From Burkholderiales bacterium (GTDB lineage: Bacteria > Pseudomonadota > Gammaproteobacteria > Burkholderiales > Casimicrobiaceae): a stretch of 54,618 nt of DNA. Position 1 is the stretch's first letter, and the number at the start of each line of letters is the position of its first letter. The stretch lies in contig JADZDD010000001.1 in NCBI GenBank assembly GCA_020851235.1, positions 1-54,618 on the forward strand. The letters run 5' to 3'. Made by a program: the position numbers and the translations under genes. The notes below the pieces were generated by a model, which did not search any database, was not told the origin of the DNA, and was given only the letters and a program-made list of their open reading frames with translations. This document shows positions 19,666 to 27,564 of the stretch, piece after piece.

Positions 19666-20463
19666 TCAGGCTGCGGCGGGTGGCGGTGGCGTGCCGGCCG
19701 AGACGGTCAGCACGTCGTAGCCCTCGGGCGTCACCAGGATCGTGTGCTCCCATTGCGCGGAGAGCGAGTGATCCGCGGTCACGATCGTCCAACCGTCGGC
19801 AAGGCAGCGGATCCCGGGACGTCCGGCGTTGATCATCGGCTCGATCGTGAAGATCATCCCCGCCTGCAACTCGATGCCGGTTCCGGCCCGGCCGTAGTGC
19901 AGCACCTGCGGCTCCTCGTGGAACTGGCGACCGATGCCGTGACCGCAGAACTCACGCACCACCGAGAAGCCCTGGCCCTCGGCGAAGCGCTGGATCGCCG
20001 CGCCGATGTCGCCCAGGCGCGCGCCGGGGCGCACCACGCGAATGCCGCGCCACATGGCTTCGTAGGTGAGTTCGACCAGGCGCTTGGCCTGGATCGATGG
20101 CTTGCCGGCGACGAACATTCGGCTCGAGTCGCCATGGAAGCCGTCCTTGATCACGGTGACGTCGACGTTGACGATGTCGCCGTCCTTGAGCTTGCGCTCA
20201 CCGGGAATGCCGTGACAGACGACGTGATTGATCGACGTGCAAAGCGATGCGGGATACGGCGAATGCCCGGGCGGCGCGTAGTTGAGCGTCGCGGGGATCG
20301 TGTGCTGGACGTCGAGCATGTAGCGGTGCGCGAGGTCGTTGATCCGGCCGGTGGTGACACCCGGGCGCACGTGCGGCGCGAGGTAGTCGAGGAGTTCCGC
20401 GGCGAGGCGTCCGGCGACGCGCATGCCGGCGATCTCGTCGGCGGTCTTGATGTGGACGGGCAT
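19666..20463 (-). CDS. map: Type I methionine aminopeptidase
   Basis: 265 aa. Peptidase M24A features: the histidine in GYAPPGHSPYPASLCTSINHV-type context (the family SVNEVVCHG region reads TSINHVVCHGIPGERKLKDG), metal ligands in DGDIVNVDVTVIKDGFHGDS, the histidine in FCGHGIGRQFHEEPQVLHYG, and glutamates in GMIFTIEPMINAG and near the C-terminus (QWEHTILVT). It removes initiator methionine from new proteins. Map and glnD are commonly adjacent in betaproteobacteria. It starts 6 bp after the dapD stop. Confidence 0.96.
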   Translation of the reverse strand: MPVHIKTADEIAGMRVAGRLAAELLDYLAPHVRPGVTTGRINDLAHRYMLDVQHTIPATLNYAPPGHSPYPASLCTSINHVVCHGIPGERKLKDGDIVNVDVTVIKDGFHGDSSRMFVAGKPSIQAKRLVELTYEAMWRGIRVVRPGARLGDIGAAIQRFAEGQGFSVVREFCGHGIGRQFHEEPQVLHYGRAGTGIELQAGMIFTIEPMINAGRPGIRCLADGWTIVTADHSLSAQWEHTILVTPEGYDVLTVSAGTPPPPAAA

Positions 20464-20469
20464 TGCGGA

Positions 20470-21300
20470 TCAGGCGCGAAGGAGTTCGTTGATGCTCGTC
20501 TTGCTGCGCGTCTTCGCGTCGACCTGCTTCACGATGACGGCGCAGTAGAGCTGGCACGCACCCTTGCCCGAGGGCAGGCTGCCCGCCACGACGACCGATC
20601 CCGCCGGCACGCGCCCGTAGGTGACGTTGCCCGTGGCGCGATCGTAGATGCGCGTGCTCTGGCCGATGAAGACACCCATGCCGAGCACCGAATTCTCCTC
20701 CACGATCACGCCTTCGACGACTTCCGATCGCGCGCCGATGAAGCAGTTGTCCTCGATGATCGTCGGGTTCGCCTGGACCGGCTCGAGGACACCGCCAATG
20801 CCCACGCCACCGGACAGATGCACGTTCTTGCCGATCTGCGCGCACGACCCGACCGTCGCCCAGGTGTCGACCATCGTGCCTTCGTCGACGTACGCGCCGA
20901 TGTTGACGTACGAGGGCATGAGGACGACGTTGCGGGCGATGTACGCGCCACGGCGGGCGACCGCCGGCGGCACCACGCGCACCCCGGCGGCAGCGAACTG
21001 CGCGTCGCTGTACTGCGCGAACTTGGTCGGCACCTTGTCGTAGAAGCGAAACGGCACCTGGGGTCCGGCGAGCCCGATGGCCGCATTCTCGGTGAGCACG
21101 AACGAGAGCAGCACCGCCTTCTTCACCCACGCGTGCGTCACCCACTGTCCGCTTTGCTTGTCCGCGACGCGAAGCCGGCCGGCATCGAGTTCCGCGAGCA
21201 CGCAAGCAATGGCTTCGCGCAACGCGGCGGGCGCCGCTGCGGCCGACAGCGTCGCGCGCGTGTCCCACGCGGCGTCGATCACCGAGGCAAGATCATCCAT
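20470..21300 (-). CDS. dapD: 2,3,4,5-tetrahydropyridine-2,6-dicarboxylate N-succinyltransferase
   Basis: 276 aa from the ATG at 21300; the open frame runs further upstream but the family begins at [16 protein letters not shown]. The left-handed beta-helix of hexapeptide repeats is clear ([20 protein letters not shown], then [20 protein letters not shown], with [20 protein letters not shown] following). It transfers succinate from succinyl-CoA to tetrahydrodipicolinate in the succinylase branch of lysine/diaminopimelate synthesis. It is downstream of dapC by 109 bp, same strand. Confidence 0.96.
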   Translation of the reverse strand: MDDLASVIDAAWDTRATLSAAAAPAALREAIACVLAELDAGRLRVADKQSGQWVTHAWVKKAVLLSFVLTENAAIGLAGPQVPFRFYDKVPTKFAQYSDAQFAAAGVRVVPPAVARRGAYIARNVVLMPSYVNIGAYVDEGTMVDTWATVGSCAQIGKNVHLSGGVGIGGVLEPVQANPTIIEDNCFIGARSEVVEGVIVEENSVLGMGVFIGQSTRIYDRATGNVTYGRVPAGSVVVAGSLPSGKGACQLYCAVIVKQVDAKTRSKTSINELLRA

Positions 21301-21409
21301 GGGGTCCGTCGCCGTGCATGGCGACTCGAAAAAAGGTGAAATTATAGGTGAGCGCGCGCAGGCGGCTCGCCTTGCGGCGTGGGCCGCATCGCTCGCTCCA
21401 GCCCGGGCG

Positions 21410-22624
21410 TCACGCGGCCGCGCGCGGCGCGCCCAACCGTTGCGTGAAGGCGACCAGCCGATCCACGGCTTCCGTGCATTCGTCCAGCGTGGCGACGAGC
21501 GCGAGCCGCACCCGGCGCTCGCCGGGGTTGACGCCTTCGGCCGTACGGCCGACGTAGCTGCCGGGCAGGACGGCGACGTTCTCCTCGGCGTACAGGCGGC
21601 GCGCGAACTCGGTGTCGGGAATCGGCGTGCGCGCCCAAAGGTAGAACGCAGCCTGCGGCATCGCGCACGGCAGCCATGCCGCGACCCGCGGTTGCAAGGC
21701 CGTGAACTTTGCCGCGTACTCGGCACGATTGGCGCGCACGTGCGTCTCGTCGTTCCATGCCGCGATGCTCGCCGCCGCGACGGGGCCGGCCATCGCACTG
21801 CCGTGATACGTGCGGTAGACGAGGAAGCGCGCGAGGAGCGCGGCGTCGCCCGCGACGTAACCCGAGCGCAGCCCCGGGACATTCGACCGCTTGGAGAGGC
21901 TCCCGAACACGACGAGGCGGGGATAGCCGACACGGCCGGACGCCTGCGCCGCTGCCAGGGCGCCGAGGGGCGGCCGCGCCTCGTCGAAATGGATCTCGGA
22001 GTAACACTCGTCGGAGGCGATGACGAACCCGTATCGATCCGCCAGCGCGAACAGCCGCTGCCACTCGGCGAGATCGAGCACGCGACCGGTGGGGTTGTCG
22101 GGCGAGCAGACGTAGAGCAATTGCGTGCGCGCCCACGTGGCCGGCGGGACGCCGTCGAAATCGTGCGCGAAGCCGCGCTCCTCGCGTGCGTTCACGCAAT
22201 GGATGCGCGCGCCGGCGAGCAGCGCCGCGCCCTCGTAGATCTGGTAGAAGGGATTGGGGACGACGACGGTGGCCCCCGGCTTCGCGCCATCGAGCACGGT
22301 TTGCGCGAACGAGAAGAGCGCCTCGCGACTGCCCAGGACGGGCAGCACCTGCGTTTGCGGATCGAGCGCGGCAAGGCCGTGGCGGCGACACAACCAACCC
22401 GCGATGGCCTCGCGCAGGGCAGCGGGACCGATCGTCGTGGGATAATGCGCGAACCCGGTTGCGCTTGCGGCGAGCGCGTCGATGATCAGGCGCGGCGTCG
22501 GGTGTCGCGGCTCACCCAAGGACAGGCGAATCGCCGATTTGGCAGGGTCCGGAGAGACCCCCGCGAAGAGCGCGCGCAACTTCTCGAACGGGTACGGGCT
22601 CAGCAGATCGAGGCGGGGATTCAC
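21410..22624 (-). CDS. dapC: Succinyldiaminopimelate transaminase
   Basis: 404 aa from the GTG at 22624. That start is preferred over the ATG at 22648 because the family begins with [19 protein letters not shown], and because a TATAAT box at 22651-22656 would place the transcription start too close to the ATG. Fold-type I PLP enzyme: [58 protein letters not shown], and the lysine-containing [20 protein letters not shown]. It makes N-succinyl-LL-2,6-diaminopimelate from the keto acid with glutamate. It heads the run dapC-dapD-map-glnD. Confidence 0.93.
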   Translation of the reverse strand: MNPRLDLLSPYPFEKLRALFAGVSPDPAKSAIRLSLGEPRHPTPRLIIDALAASATGFAHYPTTIGPAALREAIAGWLCRRHGLAALDPQTQVLPVLGSREALFSFAQTVLDGAKPGATVVVPNPFYQIYEGAALLAGARIHCVNAREERGFAHDFDGVPPATWARTQLLYVCSPDNPTGRVLDLAEWQRLFALADRYGFVIASDECYSEIHFDEARPPLGALAAAQASGRVGYPRLVVFGSLSKRSNVPGLRSGYVAGDAALLARFLVYRTYHGSAMAGPVAAASIAAWNDETHVRANRAEYAAKFTALQPRVAAWLPCAMPQAAFYLWARTPIPDTEFARRLYAEENVAVLPGSYVGRTAEGVNPGERRVRLALVATLDECTEAVDRLVAFTQRLGAPRAAA

Positions 22625-22650
22625 GGTGCGCCAAGCGTTGCGGGACAACG

Positions 22651-22656
22651 ATTATA
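22651..22656 (-). promoter_or_regulatory. Probable -10 element of the dapC promoter
   Basis: Perfect TATAAT on the minus strand, reading out of a GC-rich context toward dapC. The -35 region at 17-18 bp is poorly conserved. Transcription would start near 22645, giving a leader of about 20 nt before the GTG at 22624. Confidence 0.5.
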
Positions 22657-22729
22657 GCGGTGCGCCACGCGTTGCTACCGTCGACGCGGAGGCGGCTTCG
22701 CCCCGTGGTGACGCGTCGCCGCGCGCGGC

Positions 22730-23581
22730 ATGGACACGAAGGCGATGAGCCTGCACGCCGTGGCGTTGCCGGCAGCACGGTTCGTTGCCACCGCGGCCGC
22801 TGCCGTGCTCCTCGCGATCGTGCTCGCCTGGTGGGGCTGGCAAGGATTCGGACCTCGCGCCGCAAGCGTGGTGCCCGCAACACCCAAGGACCCGGCGGCG
22901 ACCATTCTCGCCTCGGGGCTGTGGCAGGGCTCCGCGGTCGCACCCGCGCCCGACGCGCCGCCGGCCGAGGCGACGACGTTGTCGGGGGACGCCCGGCTCG
23001 TCGGCGTCATCGCCGAACGTGAGGGTCGCGGTTACGCGCTCTTCCGGTTGCCGACGGGACCACGGCTCGTCGCGGTCGGCGAGGAGATCGCACAAGGCGC
23101 AACGCTCGTCGCAGTGCAAGCCGACGCCGTGACGATTCGCGAAGGCGGGCGTGAACGGCGCGTCGACCTGCGCGTCGTTGCCGCGGCGAAGCCAGCGCCT
23201 GCGGTCGCCGCTGCGCCACCCGTGGCGTCCCGACGCAGTGCGGCGTGCACGCCACCGGCGGGTTTTCGCGGCGCTGTGCTGCGGCTCAATGCCGAACTCT
23301 TCCAGGGCATCATCGCCAAACCCGAAGCGTGGACGGCGCTCCTCGCGAGCGATCGGACCGGGCTCGTCGTGCGTGGCGACAGCGGCTTTTCGGCGATGCT
23401 CGCGATGCGCAAGGGTGATCGCCTCATGCAGGCGAACGGCATCGCACTGACGGCCCCCGACGACGTCGTCACCGCCGTGCTGCGGCCGCTGGTGGCGCAG
23501 CAGGCGGTGCGTGTGACCGGCGCGCGCAACGGGCAGCCGCGCGAATGGCTGCTGCTCAACGCCGGCAGTTGCCCACCGTGA
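22730..23581 (+). CDS. GspC-like type II secretion protein (orphan)
   Basis: 283 aa. Layout of a GspC/PulC inner-membrane protein: short cytoplasmic N-terminus, one transmembrane helix at about residues 20-40 (ATAAAAVLLAIVLAWWGW), a homology region that binds the secretin (DARLVGVIAEREGRGYALFR, then AVGEEIAQGATLVAVQADAV), a proline/alanine linker, and a C-terminal PDZ-like part (LVVRGDSGFSAMLAMRKGDR, then LMQANGIALTAPDDVVTAVL). No gspD or other gsp gene is adjacent; its neighbours are dapC (divergent) and gph (convergent). In several betaproteobacteria the gsp genes are scattered, so this can still be a working subunit. Confidence 0.7.
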   Translation: MDTKAMSLHAVALPAARFVATAAAAVLLAIVLAWWGWQGFGPRAASVVPATPKDPAATILASGLWQGSAVAPAPDAPPAEATTLSGDARLVGVIAEREGRGYALFRLPTGPRLVAVGEEIAQGATLVAVQADAVTIREGGRERRVDLRVVAAAKPAPAVAAAPPVASRRSAACTPPAGFRGAVLRLNAELFQGIIAKPEAWTALLASDRTGLVVRGDSGFSAMLAMRKGDRLMQANGIALTAPDDVVTAVLRPLVAQQAVRVTGARNGQPREWLLLNAGSCPP

Positions 23582-23591
23582 CCCGGTAGCG

Positions 23592-24281
23592 TCAGGGCAC
23601 CTGACCCGGGAGCCAGGCGAGGAGGTCGAGCGGGCGATCGATCCACCCCGACGCCGGCCAGCGCCGCGCGTCGCCGCCGATCCCCATGTAGCCGTAACCG
23701 GCGACGATCGTCGCCATGCCCGCGGCGTTGCCGGCTTCGACGTCGCGCAGATCGTCGCCGATGTACACGCACTGCGTGGCTTCGACGCCGAGGGCGAGTG
23801 CCGCGTGCAGCAGCGGCGCGGGATGCGGCTTGGGATGCGGCGTCGTGTCGCCGCCGACGATCGTGCGGGCCCGCGCCGCCAGTCCGAGCGCGGCGACCAC
23901 GGGCTCGGTGAAGCGCATGTGCTTGTTGGTCACGATGCCCCAGGCGAGTCCACGGGCCTCGATCGTGTCGAGCAAGGCATCGACGCCTTCGAAGAGCGTC
24001 GTGTGCGTGGCAAGACATCCCGCGTAATTGGCGAGGAACGTCTCGCGCAGCGCGGGATAGCTCGGATCGTCCGGGGTGATGCCCATGCCACGGTGCAGGA
24101 GGCCGCGGGCGCCCGATGACGCATACGGGCGCAGGTCGACCGCCGGCACGGGGTCGAGCCCGCGTTCCTCGCGGATCATGTTGAGTGCGAGGGCGAGATC
24201 CGCCGCCGAGTCGGCGAGGGTGCCGTCGAGATCGAACAGCACCGCGGCGACGGGTAGCGCACGCGGTGCGTCAAAAACCAT
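23592..24281 (-). CDS. gph: Phosphoglycolate phosphatase
   Basis: 229 aa from the ATG at 24281, which overlaps the last codons of ubiG by 11 bp; a longer frame exists but the family starts at VAAVLFDLDGTLADSAADLA. HAD-superfamily motif I is DLDGTLADS, motif II is the VTNKHMRF region, motif III the lysine in GDTTPHPKPHPAPLL, and motif IV is YIGDDLRDVEAGNAAGM. It dephosphorylates 2-phosphoglycolate formed in DNA repair and photorespiration-like reactions. UbiG-gph overlap is the usual arrangement in this class. Confidence 0.92.
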   Translation of the reverse strand: MVFDAPRALPVAAVLFDLDGTLADSAADLALALNMIREERGLDPVPAVDLRPYASSGARGLLHRGMGITPDDPSYPALRETFLANYAGCLATHTTLFEGVDALLDTIEARGLAWGIVTNKHMRFTEPVVAALGLAARARTIVGGDTTPHPKPHPAPLLHAALALGVEATQCVYIGDDLRDVEAGNAAGMATIVAGYGYMGIGGDARRWPASGWIDRPLDLLAWLPGQVP

Positions 24282-25005
24282 GGACGGGCTTGCGAAATGC
24301 GGCGAGATAGTTGACCGACGTATCCGGCGTGAGCTCATACGTGCGGCTGAGCGGGTGGTAGGTCATCCCGTTCATCGCCACGAGGTCGAGCCCGGCGCGG
24401 CGCGCGTGTCGGGCAAGCTCGGCAGGGCGCACGAACTTCGTCCAGTCGTGCGTGCCCCGCGGCAGGAGGCCGAGGAGATACTCGGCACCCAGGATCGCGA
24501 AGGCGTAGGACTTCGGGTTGCGGTTGAGCGTGGCGAAGACGAGGGTCGCACCGGGCGCCGCCGCCGCGGCGCAGGCGGCGACGACCGAGCCAGGGTCCGG
24601 GACGTGCTCGAGCATCTCCATGCAGGTGACGACCTCGTGCGTGCCTGGATGCTCGCTCGCGTACGTCTCGGCAGCCACGAGGCGGTAGTCGACCGTCACG
24701 CCGGATTCGAGACCGTGCAGGCGGGCGACGCCGAGTGCCTTCTCCGACAGGTCGATCCCGGTGACCTTGGCGCCCGCGGCGGCCATCGCCTCGGCGAGGA
24801 TGCCACCGCCGCAGCCGACGTCGAGCACGCTCTTGCCGGCAAGCCCCCCCGCCATCGTCTCGATCCAGCCCAGGCGCAACGGATTGATCTCGTGCAGCGG
24901 GCGGAACTCGCTCGTCGGATCCCACCAGCGATGTGCGATCTCGGAGAACTTGCCAAGCTCGGCCGGATCGACGTTCGTGGGTGCGGAGGGGGTGGCGAGG
25001 CTCAT
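24271..25005 (-). CDS. ubiG: Ubiquinone biosynthesis O-methyltransferase
   Basis: 244 aa. SAM-dependent methyltransferase with the UbiG N-terminal signature ELGKFSEIAHRWWDPTSEFR and PLHEINPLRLGWI, motif I VLDVGCGGGILAEAMAAAGA and TGIDLSEKALGVARLH, then VVTCMEMLEHVPDPGSVVAA. It carries out both O-methylations in ubiquinone synthesis. It lies downstream of the amidohydrolase by 31 bp and overlaps gph; ompA, this gene and gph form a conserved neighbourhood before gyrA in betaproteobacteria. Confidence 0.95.
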   Translation of the reverse strand: MSLATPSAPTNVDPAELGKFSEIAHRWWDPTSEFRPLHEINPLRLGWIETMAGGLAGKSVLDVGCGGGILAEAMAAAGAKVTGIDLSEKALGVARLHGLESGVTVDYRLVAAETYASEHPGTHEVVTCMEMLEHVPDPGSVVAACAAAAAPGATLVFATLNRNPKSYAFAILGAEYLLGLLPRGTHDWTKFVRPAELARHARRAGLDLVAMNGMTYHPLSRTYELTPDTSVNYLAAFRKPVHGF

Positions 25006-25036
25006 GCGAGTGCGAAGGACCGTCGGGCGACGGCGG

Positions 25037-26365
25037 TTACGAAGACGTCAGCAGGCGTTGCTGCCAAACGAGCGCTTGCGCGCGTATCGCCGCTTCGTCG
25101 AGCGTCGTGAGCGCGCCATCTGCCAGGATTCTAGCGCCTCGGACCCACACGTCGCTGACGCACGAGCGGTCGGCCACGTGAACGAGGTGGGATACGGGGT
25201 CGAACACCGGTTGCAGCGGCAGCGCTGCGAGATCGACGGCAACGAGGTCTGCGTCCTTTCCCGGCTGCAGCGATCCGGTGACCCGATCGAGGCCGAGCGC
25301 GCGTGCACCGTTGATCGTCGCCATGGCGAGCGCCTCGGCCGCGGGCAGCGTCGCGGCGTCACCCGTCGACACCTTGGCAAGCAGGCAGGCGAGGCGCATC
25401 TCGGAGAGGATGTCGAGACGATTGTTCGATGCGGCGCCGTCGGTGCCCAAAGCGACGTTCACGCCCGCCTGGAGGAGCGCCGCCACGGGGGCGATGCCGC
25501 TCGCGAGCTTCATGTTCGACGCCGGGCAATGCACGACGTGGCAGCCGTGTGCGGCCAGTCGCGCGATGTCGGTGGCGTCGAGGTGCACGCCGTGGATCGC
25601 GATGAAGTCGGGACCGGTCACGCCGAGGCGGTCGAGGCGGCCAAGCGTCGTCGCTCCGGTTGCCGCGCGCGCGCTATCGACCTCGTCGCGCGTTTCCGCG
25701 AGATGCGTCTCGAGTGGCAGGTCGAGCTGTCGCGCGTAGGTGAGGGCTCGCGTGAAGGTCGCGTCGGACACGGTGTACGGGGCGTGTGGCGCCAGCGCGA
25801 ACGACAGCAGCGGCGCGTGCCGCCACGCGTCGCGGGCCGCGAGCCCGTGCATGAGGTAGTCCTCGGCGGTGGCCGCGTAGCGGGTTGCGAAGTCGAGGAT
25901 CGGCACCCCGACCACCGCGCGCAGGCCGGCGGCGTCGTACGCGCCCGCGGCGGCATCCGGGTAGAAGTACATGTCGCTGCACGTCGTGATGCCGCTGCGG
26001 ATCATCTCGGCGCAGGCGAGCAGCGTCCCGTCGCGGACGAACTCGGGTGACACGAAGCGGCTCTCGCAAGGCCAGATGTGCTGCTCGAGCCAGGGTTGGA
26101 GCGCGACGTCGTCGGCGATGCCGCGCATGAGGCTCATCGCCGAGTGCGCGTGCGCATTGACGAGCCCGGGGATGACGAGGTGCGACGGGCGGACGACCGT
26201 TTGCCGGGGGCTGTACGCCGCGCTCGCGTCGGCACCGGGGAGCATGGCGACGACGCGCCCGTCGTCGACGATGAGCGCGTGGTCGGCGAGCACGCCGGGC
26301 GGCTCCACCGGAGCGATCCAGCGGGCATCGATGCGCAGGTCGACGGGGCGGGGGGCAGGGGGCAT
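25037..26365 (-). CDS. TRZ/ATZ-family amidohydrolase (MtaD-like deaminase)
   Basis: 442 aa from the ATG at 26365. Amidohydrolase-superfamily metal site: HxH in IPGLVNAHAHSAMSLMRG (about residues 69-71), histidine in LPLETHLAETRDEV, histidine in FIAIHGVHLDATD, and aspartate in VALGTDGAASNNRLD. The subgroup covers 5-methylthioadenosine/S-adenosylhomocysteine deaminases and s-triazine hydrolases, and PCESRFVSPEFVRDGTLLAC fits it. A purine-nucleoside deaminase role is most likely. It sits between ompA and ubiG, after a terminator. Confidence 0.82.
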   Translation of the reverse strand: MPPAPRPVDLRIDARWIAPVEPPGVLADHALIVDDGRVVAMLPGADASAAYSPRQTVVRPSHLVIPGLVNAHAHSAMSLMRGIADDVALQPWLEQHIWPCESRFVSPEFVRDGTLLACAEMIRSGITTCSDMYFYPDAAAGAYDAAGLRAVVGVPILDFATRYAATAEDYLMHGLAARDAWRHAPLLSFALAPHAPYTVSDATFTRALTYARQLDLPLETHLAETRDEVDSARAATGATTLGRLDRLGVTGPDFIAIHGVHLDATDIARLAAHGCHVVHCPASNMKLASGIAPVAALLQAGVNVALGTDGAASNNRLDILSEMRLACLLAKVSTGDAATLPAAEALAMATINGARALGLDRVTGSLQPGKDADLVAVDLAALPLQPVFDPVSHLVHVADRSCVSDVWVRGARILADGALTTLDEAAIRAQALVWQQRLLTSS

Positions 26366-26371
26366 GTGGCG

Positions 26372-26398
26372 AAAAAAAGCCCCGCACAAGGCGGGGCT
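26372..26398 (-). terminator. Rho-independent terminator after ompA
   Basis: On the minus strand the 8-bp stem AGCCCCGC / GCGGGGCT (arms 26378-26385 and 26391-26398, 5-nt loop) is followed by a run of seven Ts (26372-26378). It lies 24 bp past the ompA stop and 7 bp before the next gene's start, so the amidohydrolase is probably read through at a low level or has its own promoter within the ompA end. Confidence 0.85.
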
Positions 26399-26421
26399 CT
26401 CTTGCTGCTGGAGCGTGCGGA

Positions 26422-27186
26422 TCAGCGACGTACGGTCGCTTCGCCCTTGACTTCGATCTCGACGCGGCGGTTCGGCGCGAGACAGGCGATCAGCTCCTTG
26501 AAGTTCTTCTGGTTGCAGACGACGCCCGGCAGCGGCTGCGTCTTGCCCATGCCAAGGGTCTCGATCTTGTTCTTCGGCACGCCCTTGCTCACGAGGTAGT
26601 CGCGGACGGCATCGGCACGACGCTCGGAGAGCTTCTGGTTGTACTGCTGCGTTCCGATGCGATCGGTGTGGCCGGTGACGAGGACGAGTTCGAGCTTCTG
26701 CACTTGCGGCAGCTTCGCGATGATCTCGCTGTCGATCGCCGCCTTGCCTTCGGGCTTCAGCACGGACTTGTCGAAGTCGAACAGGGCCTTGGATGCAAGC
26801 GTGATCTTCTGGATCTGCGGGGCCGGGGCCGGGGCAGGCTTCGGCGCGGGCGCCGGAGCGGCAGGGGCGGGAGCCTTCGCCGGCGCAGGCGCCGGTGCCG
26901 GCGGCTTCGGCACGAGATCCGGATCGCATTCCTTGATGGCGTTGGCGGGGGTCCAGTAGCCTTGGCGGTAGCAAAGATTGCCGGAGAGGCCGGCGGTGCT
27001 GTTATAGGCAGCGCTCTTCACCACACCGTCGGTCGGTGTCGGATAGGCGTTGCAGACGTATCCGGGCGAGCACGGCGCGGTTCCCGGCACGTATCCCTTG
27101 GTTTGCGCAACCGCATCGACCGCACCGCCGGCGAATGCTGCGGCAAACAGGCCAGCAACCGCTCCGGACACGAAACGTCGAGTCAT
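26422..27186 (-). CDS. ompA: OmpA family outer-membrane protein
   Basis: 254 aa. Signal peptide at residues 1-28 (ending VDAVAQ). A short cysteine-containing N-terminal region (PCSPGYVCNAYPTPTDG, LCYRQGYWTPANAIKECDPD) resembles other betaproteobacterial OmpA/RmpM proteins. An Ala/Pro-rich linker follows at about 92-122. The C-terminal OmpA peptidoglycan-binding domain has TGHTDRIGTQQYNQKLSERR, ADAVRDYLVSKGV and the NRRVEIEVKG ending. There is no room for a full 8-strand barrel, so it is probably a periplasmic, peptidoglycan-anchoring protein. Own promoter and own terminator. Confidence 0.92.
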   Translation of the reverse strand: MTRRFVSGAVAGLFAAAFAGGAVDAVAQTKGYVPGTAPCSPGYVCNAYPTPTDGVVKSAAYNSTAGLSGNLCYRQGYWTPANAIKECDPDLVPKPPAPAPAPAKAPAPAAPAPAPKPAPAPAPQIQKITLASKALFDFDKSVLKPEGKAAIDSEIIAKLPQVQKLELVLVTGHTDRIGTQQYNQKLSERRADAVRDYLVSKGVPKNKIETLGMGKTQPLPGVVCNQKNFKELIACLAPNRRVEIEVKGEATVRR

Positions 27187-27289
27187 TGTTTCACCCCTTT
27201 GGCTTTGGTTTTGAACAAATTATTGCGAACTTGAGGTTTTCGGCGCCAAGGAAGGCTCCACCGGCGCGATATGCGATATCTCCCCAACG

Positions 27290-27318
27290 AATATAGCACA
27301 CGGGATTTCGCCTCGCAA
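27290..27318 (-). promoter_or_regulatory. Sigma-70 promoter of ompA
   Basis: Minus-strand -35 TTGCGA (27313-27318), 17-bp spacer, -10 TATATT (27290-27295) preceded by TGC, which makes it an extended -10. Transcription would start near 27283, giving a leader of about 97 nt. Confidence 0.7.
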
Positions 27319-27376
27319 AAGAAACCTGTCCCGCGACGAGCGCCTCGGCTCGGACTGTCGCGGCATTACAACGCCA

Positions 27377-27385
27377 TGATAAAAT
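27377..27385 (+). promoter_or_regulatory. Candidate extended -10 of the gyrA promoter
   Basis: TGATAAAAT (TG-n-TAAAAT) in an otherwise GC-rich stretch. The -35 position is weak. The transcription start would be near 27392, with a leader of about 170 nt before gyrA. Confidence 0.4.
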
Positions 27386-27564
27386 GCCGTGATATCAAGG
27401 GCCTCCGAGCGTCCCCCGGACGTTGCCCCAACGCGGTTGCGGCAGTGCAAACGGCACGCACGAACCTTCGTGAACCGGCGGCAGGCCCTGTCGGTTGGCG
27501 CTTTTCGGGGCCGATCGCGCGCAAGAACCCTTCACTGCCCACTTCCGGATAAAAAAGCCCGCCC

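Larger units (their letters stand above)
27187..27564. promoter_or_regulatory. Divergent ompA-gyrA intergenic region
   Basis: 378 bp without a supported gene. It holds a good sigma-70 promoter for ompA on the minus strand and a candidate extended -10 for gyrA on the plus strand, listed separately. The AT-rich stretches around 27210-27240 (ompA leader) and 27365-27400 stand out from the GC-rich surroundings. Confidence 0.5.

Noticed and set aside
26372-26398. Terminator hairpin considered as a regulatory attenuator of the amidohydrolase gene.
   Set aside because: It has the standard GC stem with T-run directly after ompA and no alternative stem or leader peptide was seen.
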